Shown: positions 59,702 through 64,000 of the stretch, one piece after another
How positions within the stretch are numbered: the first letter of the stretch is position 1
Layout of the letters: each line of letters begins with the position of its first letter
NCBI RefSeq assembly: GCF_029914245.1
Contig: NZ_JARYZI010000002.1
Span: 186,001 to 250,000 of the forward strand
Length of the DNA: 64,000 nt
DNA from: Fusibacter bizertensis
GTDB taxonomy: Bacteria; Bacillota; Clostridia; Peptostreptococcales; Acidaminobacteraceae
Reading direction: 5' to 3'
Translations under genes and position numbers: made by a program
Notes under the pieces: model-generated
What the model saw: only the letters and a program-made list of their open reading frames with translations
What the model was told of the DNA's origin: nothing
Databases searched by the model: none

Positions 59702-61288
59702 ATGAAAAAACTAATCCCTATTGGGATCATACTTGGCATTATTATATTAGCGGCAATATTTTATGTAACACTACCAATATTGTCTTTTAACTTTTTACAA
59801 CTACCACTCTTACTTATCGCAATTGCAACGGTAATTTTCGTCTCTACCATTGCAAATGTAAAAAGCAAAGCTGATATCGGCATACTTCAGAAGATAACAG
59901 GTGGCATCTTAGGTGTTTTAGTGCTTTATTTCATCGTAAGTATCGTTGCTTCCTCATCAATATTTACTTGGAAAACAAAGCAAGTTCAGCTTGATCTTGT
60001 AGAAGTCGCTACATTTGACGAATCGGTTCCCAATGTAGACATGGCAAATCTCGTCATCTTAGATGAGGATGATGCAAGAAGAACTTCTGAAAAACTTATC
60101 ACCGAAAAAGATCCAAGCCTTGGCAGTTTGTTCCAGATTGGCGAAGGAACACTGAGCGTTGTAAAGGATAAACCTTACTGGATTTTCCCACTTGAGTATA
60201 GAGGCATCTTTAAATGGCTCTCAAACAGTGGTGAAATACCTGGCTACTTACAAGTTAGCGCTACTGATTTTAACGATTCACAATTTATCGACTATAAATT
60301 TGGTGTATCACCAAGCGGTTACCTATCTGATGACTTAAAAAGAACCATCTACCTAAGTTACCCGAACTATGGTTTAACCGACTACTCTTTTGAAGTTGAT
60401 GACGAAGGTAAAGGTTACTGGGTAGTGACAGCATATACCAACGAAACATGGACATCTACGATGAAAGTTGTCGGTACAGTTATCGTCGATCCAGTGAGTA
60501 AAGAGATACAGTTTTATAACGTAGGTGAGCAACCGATATGGGTTGACCGCGTCTTCTCAATGGACACCTTTGATAAGCAACTAAGCTGGTATGGCCGCTA
60601 TATCAACGGTTGGTGGAACCCATCAGACGAAGGAAAACTAGTGGATACCCAAGGTAAAGGCTATGTATTTAAAGACGATACACTTTACTTCTATACTGGT
60701 ATGACCAGTGTTGGTAAAGACAGTGCAACCACTGGCTTCGTCATCTATAATCCCAAAAACGGAGAAGCAAAATATAACCGAATTTCAGGTTCTATTGAGA
60801 CAAAAGCAGTAGGACTTATGGAAGAACTTGTTCAAAATGCAGGTTATAAAGCTAGTTTCCCTTATCTCATCAACATCAATGGTGAAGCTACTTACTTCTC
60901 GACTCTAAAAGGTAATAGTGGCAACGTCGTTGGTTACGCCTTTGCTTCTGTTCAAAACTATAAAGCAGTTGCATGGGGAAAATCACTTCGTGAAGCACAA
61001 ACTGAATACAGCCGCGTACTGCTAAGAGAAGGTGGAAACAATGCGCTTACGGCACAATCTTCAGATTTAAACAAAGCACAAGGCGCAATCTCCAGAATAG
61101 GGATTCTCACAGACGGTTATTTTATCGTCAAGCTTGTTGGTGATGACACTTTATATGTGGTCAACTCAGAACAGTTTCCTATGATCTCTCTAAGTAACGA
61201 AGGAGACATCGTGAAAATTTCTTATCTTAAAGATGATGCGGCTGAGAAAATCGATGCCCTAGACTTTGAAAATACAAGTATCAAATAG
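59702..61288 (+). CDS. Hypothetical membrane protein with large extracytoplasmic domain
   Basis: 528 residues. Three N-terminal helices (about 5-22, 31-50, 66-88) and then a ~420-residue soluble, beta-rich domain. I do not recognise the family. Phrases such as PNVDMANLVILDEDDARRTSEKL and QPIWVDRVFSMDTFDKQLSWYGRYINGWWNP are distinctive and Trp/Tyr-rich. It has AGGAGG before the ATG. Function unknown. Confidence 0.7.
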   Translation: MKKLIPIGIILGIIILAAIFYVTLPILSFNFLQLPLLLIAIATVIFVSTIANVKSKADIGILQKITGGILGVLVLYFIVSIVASSSIFTWKTKQVQLDLVEVATFDESVPNVDMANLVILDEDDARRTSEKLITEKDPSLGSLFQIGEGTLSVVKDKPYWIFPLEYRGIFKWLSNSGEIPGYLQVSATDFNDSQFIDYKFGVSPSGYLSDDLKRTIYLSYPNYGLTDYSFEVDDEGKGYWVVTAYTNETWTSTMKVVGTVIVDPVSKEIQFYNVGEQPIWVDRVFSMDTFDKQLSWYGRYINGWWNPSDEGKLVDTQGKGYVFKDDTLYFYTGMTSVGKDSATTGFVIYNPKNGEAKYNRISGSIETKAVGLMEELVQNAGYKASFPYLININGEATYFSTLKGNSGNVVGYAFASVQNYKAVAWGKSLREAQTEYSRVLLREGGNNALTAQSSDLNKAQGAISRIGILTDGYFIVKLVGDDTLYVVNSEQFPMISLSNEGDIVKISYLKDDAAEKIDALDFENTSIK

Positions 61289-61298
61289 ATTCAAAAAA

Positions 61299-61380
61299 AG
61301 AATGCACTTATAATCAATTCTCCATTAAAATGTTGTTGTCTAGACAAACAAAGAAGGGAGATGTTATATAAGTGCATTCT
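61299..61380 (+). other. Structured element or long hairpin after the membrane protein gene
   Basis: Perfect 14-base arms AGAATGCACTTATA (61299-61312) / TATAAGTGCATTCT (61367-61380). Inside are TCTCC/GGAGA and TTGTC-TA-GACAA stems. There is no T run. Confidence 0.5.
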
Positions 61381-61417
61381 AATTCTACCAATAAATTACT
61401 CTAGAAACAAAACCAAA

Positions 61418-61445
61418 GGAGCAGGGATTATAAAATCCCTGCTCC
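61418..61445. terminator. Hairpin between converging genes
   Basis: GGAGCAGGGATT (61418-61429), loop ATAA, AATCCCTGCTCC (61434-61445), perfect 12-base arms. The T run is weak on both strands, so termination is likely but not certain. Confidence 0.6.
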
Positions 61446-61541
61446 AACTATTGACTTAGAGCCAAAAAAACAAATGACATACGCTTGATTTAACTGATCT
61501 TTGTTTAGTTTTAGTTGAATTGACTCACTTAACCCTTTTAA

Positions 61542-64000
61542 CTAATTGGTAGATATCCAAGTTACACTTCTGTCTCCTTGATAGTAATCGACATCGTATA
61601 TGGCCATATACATTCCATCGTCTTTAGAAAAGGCATCTGAGTAATAGGTATGAAAGACTTCAAAATCTATAGGTAAGCCATCTGCATAGGCTTCCTGACT
61701 TGTGACAAATCCCCCTTCTTCTATCACTTCAGCTTCATAACGATGCACTTCAACCAACTCATATGTGTCATTGATCTTATTTAAACTGACCAGATACTTT
61801 TCCTCATTACCATAGACCGTATGTTCCTTGAGAACAATTAGCTTTTCGTCCTCTTCAAGAAAGCTAAAAAGTTCTGTTTCTCTGTATAGGCTAATTCCAT
61901 ATTCGTAGTTGTTGTACATGATGTCAGTTGACGTTTCAAGGCCGCTCCCTTCCATACGATTGAAGGCCACAGCCTCTGTCATCACTTCACCTTGATCGTT
62001 AAAAATCATCACATCACCCATCTTGCGGTCTTGTGCGGTGAGTTCGCCATTGTTATCAAACAAAGGTGGTTCATGGATCCCCCGAATTGCAAGCACGACT
62101 TGCTCTTTGCTATCTGTTTCAAAAGTATCTGATATCACAAAATCGTAAGTGCCTTTAAAACTCGTTAAATTTGTATTGCCTTCTAGGTCAGCAGCCTCTA
62201 CATATATCAAGAAATCTTTTGACTTAGGATTTAAGACATAGCCTTCTCCTTTGGTATAGGTATAGTTAAAATAGCGGTCTGACACCCCTATAAAACTGCC
62301 ATCGTTATAGGTGATCTTCACTGGCACAGCTAGGTCCATATAGTCATCAGATGGCTCAGCATTACCTATTTGCGCCACCTGGACGATGGTATCTGACATT
62401 TCTTTCCCGTTGATAGTGAGTTCATCTACTCTTAAGTTTTTAGCAAAATCTAGTGACACTATAGACTCAGCTACAAGATCGAGGGGAGTAAAGACCATCA
62501 GACCCTCATCGTTTTCAATACTCGTTAACCCCCACTCAAGGTCATCAAAAGAAAACTGAACGTTTAAGAAGCCCGCATAAGTACCTATCTCACTTTCAAA
62601 AACATATGCCACAGGGATAGATTGTAAAGTACTTTTATAATTGACTTGGTCTGGAAATTCAAAATTGAAGTTGCCACCTAAAGCTGTAAATCTTTCATCT
62701 TCTAAGTCAGTGATATAATCTTCCTTATACAAGCTAGAATCAGCACCTAGCAAAGGCGTCGCCAATGACCTCTTTACAGATACATCTGATACGTACCATC
62801 TACCGAAAAAAGAACGTTCATAACGTAAAACACTATTTTGGTAAAGCTCATATTCACCTAGTGCTTGAACATAGTTTATTTCATATCTTGAGTTTTTATC
62901 CTCTTCAAAGTTAGTGACCTGTAGACTAGCTTGATCCTCGACATCTAAGTGGTCATAAAAAGCCTTTAAAGCCTTTTCTTCCGTTAAAGGCCTATGCGTG
63001 GCAAAAGAAAACACAGAAAAGACAACGATCAAACTCAAAACAAGTAAGCTGGCGATCAAGGTGAGTCGTCTGTTTGATTTTGCCCACTTGATAATCGCGC
63101 TCGCCTTCTTTTTGATCAGTTGAGATATCTTGATAAAAAAGGCTTTTAAATTGTCTTTCCCCTTTGAGAAAGCCGTCACAAATTCCGCTTTAAAATCGCG
63201 TATATTTTTGCCATCAGCAGTTTCATTTTCACTTTTGACGATCACCGATTCACTTCCGTCGATCACCGATTCACTTTCGACGCTAAGCTCTTCACTTTTA
63301 GCTGTTTTTACTGTTAGAGGTTCAGCAACGTTGCTTTGTGCATAGGTCCTAATCTCACCGTCACCACTTACTGAATTGGTCAATATGAGTTCGATTCGTC
63401 TCGCATTCACATGCTCAGAGTCAAAAGGTAGCCTTAGCCAACCACTTTCCCCATCCGAAAGTAGGTCTATGTCGAGTAACTGCACGCCCTTTATCTGGCC
63501 CAACTCTTGGTTTAAGATATCCGATAATTTTATATCGAAAACCAAAGCCGATAGGTCTAGCTTGGTAAAATTAAAGACCTTAACATATGCGACAAGACTT
63601 TGATTATCAAGCACCAACTTAATGCCGCCAAGTCCATAGTCACTTGTCTGTGCAAAACGACTTTCACCGATGCTTACTAGTGTTTTTCCAGTGACCTTAT
63701 GAGCATCATCCCCCTCGATTTTGTCCGCTAGTTCTTGTGCTTTGACATTATTGGTCGAAGTATATTTCATACCAATCTTTTTACCGAAGAAAGGAATCTT
63801 TGAAAATTGTCTCATGATCGCTTGACTTGTGAACCTCGATTTTTCACTCAAGACAGCAAAATTACCGAGCCTCTCCACACCTTTTTTTCCATACGCTTTT
63901 ACGTATTTTTGTACTTCTCTGACAAAGACCATCTCAAACAACATCCACATGAACATCAAGTAACCGATCCACTTGATAACTGAACTTACCGTGAAAACTT
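61542..64000 (-). CDS. Large membrane-anchored protein, N-terminus outside window
   Basis: At least 818 residues and open to the right edge: no stop codon lies between the first in-frame TTG/ATG codons (63959, 63956) and 64000, and the extra codons continue a hydrophobic helix, so the true start is probably beyond the window. After that first helix comes a ~240-residue cytoplasmic-looking part, a second helix near 300 (RRLTLIASLLVLSLIVVFSVFSF) and a ~480-residue beta-rich outside domain. Not recognised; possibly a surface or cell-envelope protein. Confidence 0.7.
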   Translation of the reverse strand, partial: VFTVSSVIKWIGYLMFMWMLFEMVFVREVQKYVKAYGKKGVERLGNFAVLSEKSRFTSQAIMRQFSKIPFFGKKIGMKYTSTNNVKAQELADKIEGDDAHKVTGKTLVSIGESRFAQTSDYGLGGIKLVLDNQSLVAYVKVFNFTKLDLSALVFDIKLSDILNQELGQIKGVQLLDIDLLSDGESGWLRLPFDSEHVNARRIELILTNSVSGDGEIRTYAQSNVAEPLTVKTAKSEELSVESESVIDGSESVIVKSENETADGKNIRDFKAEFVTAFSKGKDNLKAFFIKISQLIKKKASAIIKWAKSNRRLTLIASLLVLSLIVVFSVFSFATHRPLTEEKALKAFYDHLDVEDQASLQVTNFEEDKNSRYEINYVQALGEYELYQNSVLRYERSFFGRWYVSDVSVKRSLATPLLGADSSLYKEDYITDLEDERFTALGGNFNFEFPDQVNYKSTLQSIPVAYVFESEIGTYAGFLNVQFSFDDLEWGLTSIENDEGLMVFTPLDLVAESIVSLDFAKNLRVDELTINGKEMSDTIVQVAQIGNAEPSDDYMDLAVPVKITYNDGSFIGVSDRYFNYTYTKGEGYVLNPKSKDFLIYVEAADLEGNTNLTSFKGTYDFVISDTFETDSKEQVVLAIRGIHEPPLFDNNGELTAQDRKMGDVMIFNDQGEVMTEAVAFNRMEGSGLETSTDIMYNNYEYGISLYRETELFSFLEEDEKLIVLKEHTVYGNEEKYLVSLNKINDTYELVEVHRYEAEVIEEGGFVTSQEAYADGLPIDFEVFHTYYSDAFSKDDGMYMAIYDVDYYQGDRSVTWISTN

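Noticed and set aside
1-64000. CRISPR array, tRNA or rRNA genes, insertion sequences
   Set aside because: I looked for repeated spacers, cloverleaf arms and terminal repeats with transposase genes and saw none; a tool scan could still find a short tRNA.

Overview
The window is low-GC DNA (roughly one third G+C by eye) with strong AGGAGG-type ribosome sites, many TTG/GTG starts and compact operons. It carries S-layer-homology proteins, a BceRS-BceAB peptide-defence module, a tryptophan T-box, a PerR-type box, TRAP and PTS transporters and ferredoxin/flavodoxin proteins. This points to an anaerobic or facultative Firmicute of the Clostridia; a Fusibacter/Acidaminobacter-like lineage is only a guess. 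I saw no rRNA, tRNA, CRISPR array, insertion sequence or phage gene. Both ends cut through genes: an SLH protein at the left edge and a large membrane protein at the right edge.

Layout. 0-5.6 kb: SLH protein (partial), GH3 glycosidase, DHA2 drug exporter with its TetR regulator and twin operators. 5.8-12.5 kb: one leftward operon, iclR-dctP-dctQ-dctM-dapA-like-fucU-kdsD-like-rbsK-like. I read it as a catabolic route for a 3-deoxy-2-ulosonic acid such as KDO, passing through D-arabinose and D-arabinose 5-phosphate to ribulose 5-phosphate. 12.7-17.2 kb: BceRS-BceAB with a predicted BceR box. 17.3-23.3 kb: ROK glucokinase, HD-CHAD protein, Tag glycosylase, peroxiredoxin under a PerR-type box, EFR1 flavodoxin-ferredoxin protein, RpiR regulator. 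23.4-29 kb: murQ-murP for N-acetylmuramate, a YVTN beta-propeller, NfeD-like protein plus flotillin. 29-38.3 kb: DegV, a membrane Ser/Thr kinase with a coupled 23-codon leader ORF, GIY-YIG-like and DUF-type genes, acetyltransferase, M14 carboxypeptidase, monofunctional transglycosylase, PAS-GAF protein, T-box-controlled tryptophan transporter. 38.8-50.3 kb: J-domain protein, GGDEF and HD-GYP signalling proteins, nitroreductase, glycerate kinase, small metallopeptidase, an unlisted 38-residue secreted peptide next to a consensus sigma-54 promoter, alanine symporter. 50.3-61.3 kb: a 994-residue SLH protein, then a redox/metal block (transmembrane flavocytochrome, secreted b5-like protein with an Asp/His tail, two-component system, small membrane protein, exporter with a His-rich tail).

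The two most interesting systems are these. First, the putative KDO/D-arabinose operon: every step from uptake to the pentose phosphate pathway has a matching family. Second, the 53.4-57.9 kb flavocytochrome/b5/two-component module: the two electron-transfer genes share an almost identical direct repeat (TTTCAG-N5-TTTCAG type) placed 8-10 bases upstream of their -10 boxes, as expected for activation by an OmpR-family regulator. The extracytoplasmic loop of the sensor kinase carries an acidic stretch like the tail of the b5 protein. All functions are read from sequence only; no database search or structure calculation was run.
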